Below the pieces are notes generated by a model. That model did no database searches, was not told where the DNA came from, and was given only the letters and a program-made list of their open reading frames with translations. Made by a program: the position numbers and the translations under genes. Below, piece after piece: positions 63,572 to 64,000 of a stretch of DNA of 64,000 nt; the stretch's first letter is position 1, and each line of letters starts with the position of its first letter. The stretch is from Streptomyces sp. NBC_01439 (GTDB lineage Bacteria; Actinomycetota; Actinomycetes; Streptomycetales; Streptomycetaceae), in assembly GCF_036227605.1 (NCBI RefSeq), contig NZ_CP109487.1, forward strand, positions 62,001 through 126,000. The letters are read 5' to 3'.

Positions 63572-63589
63572 ACCTTCCCCGAACTACGG

Positions 63590-63773
63590 GCGAGCACCTG
63601 TTTCCGGGTGGGCTACCTGAACGGTTCCGCCGCTGGTCGGCGGACGGGACCCGGGACCGGCTCCTGACCCACCTCAACAAGGGCTACTCGTCCCGCAAGA
63701 TCCACACCTACCTACGGAAACGCGGCACCGCCTGCACCATCCAACGGCTCGACATCGTAACGGCGCGGCCCTG
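63590..63773 (+). pseudogene. IS5-type transposase remnant
   Basis: The frame reads ERFRRWSADGTRDRLLTHLN, KGYSSRKIHTYLRKRGTACT and IQRLDIVTARP. KGYSSRKIxxYLRxRGI is typical of the late part of IS5-family transposases. Here the N-terminal RRWxxxG(T)xxRL segment is joined straight to it, so most of the core has been deleted. Confidence 0.65.
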
Positions 63774-63834
63774 ACGTCGAGGACCGCGCCGCTTGATCGC
63801 TTCCTGGACCCGGTGACCGGTCGGTTGGAGGTTC

Positions 63835-64000
63835 TCAGCTCTGCTTGATCGCGGAGATGTCGAATTCCAGAACGACCTTGTCGCCGACCAGGACGCCGCC
63901 GCCTTCCAGGGCTGCGTTCCAGGTGATGCCGAACTCCTTGCGGGAGACGGTCACCGAGCCTTCCAGGCCGACCCTCAGGTTGCCGTAGGGGTCGACGGCG
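63835..64000 (-). CDS. YceI-family protein, C-terminal end (partial)
   Basis: The frame runs in from the right edge and stops at 63835. AVDPYGNLRVGLEGSVTVSR, KEFGITWNAALEGGGVLVGD and KVVLEFDISAIKQS match the end of YceI lipocalin-like proteins (xRxxFGIxWN, then GxxVGDxVxLxxdI). The N-terminal part lies beyond the window. Confidence 0.85.
   Translation of the reverse strand, partial: AVDPYGNLRVGLEGSVTVSRKEFGITWNAALEGGGVLVGDKVVLEFDISAIKQS

Overview
The window looks like an accessory or chromosome-arm region of a Streptomyces or close actinomycete. GC is very high, third codon positions are almost all G or C, GTG starts are common, and NarL- and OmpR-type two-component systems, Tat-exported and VanZ proteins, Ser/Thr kinases and GDSL hydrolases are typical of the genus. 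It is crowded with insertion sequences (IS5, IS3, IS701-like, ISL3, IS21, IS110) and tyrosine-recombinase elements. At least twenty genes are broken by insertion, deletion or frameshift. No rRNA, intact tRNA or CRISPR array was seen.

Layout. 0-8.5 kb: an NmrA-like reductase, an ankyrin-type operon, two identical inverted IS5 copies enclosing an Imm1 immunity gene and the end of a deaminase toxin, and a Ser/Thr kinase-SEL1 gene broken by another IS. 8.8-20.2 kb: nested transposition, with an IS5, an IS3, and an IS701-like transposase gene split by a 7.05-kb composite transposon (12619-19666) carrying a histidine kinase, an ABC exporter and a response regulator. 20.2-24.9 kb: an intact block with a serine-hydrolase-fold protein, a VanZ protein and an OmpR/EnvZ-type two-component system. 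25.1-30.9 kb: a plasmid- or ICE-type block in which one P-loop kinase gene is cut twice by related tyrosine-recombinase elements, each flanked by a 6-bp direct repeat. 31-37 kb: GGDEF and WD40 fragments, a membrane protein, and an ABC exporter divergent from its likely TetR regulator with a palindromic operator between them. 37.7-44.3 kb: a decayed ISL3 element and a decayed metabolic cluster (flavin-dependent monooxygenase, metallopeptidase, methyltransferase, two alpha/beta hydrolase-like genes). 44.7-64 kb: a papain-like protein, CPCC and DUF4240 proteins, IS21 and IS110 remnants, a TetR-GDSL hydrolase pair, a methyltransferase, a large secreted FG-GAP protein, a lipoprotein, DUF4239, an NAD(P)-binding reductase and the end of a YceI gene.

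In three cases removing an inserted segment together with one copy of its flanking repeat rebuilds an uninterrupted reading frame: the P-loop kinase (elements A and B), the Ser/Thr kinase (IS 6323-7192, TA repeat) and the IS701-like transposase (composite transposon, TAA repeat). These are the firmest structural conclusions here. Many other breaks are single-base shifts, often in G or C runs, so part of the apparent decay could be sequencing error.
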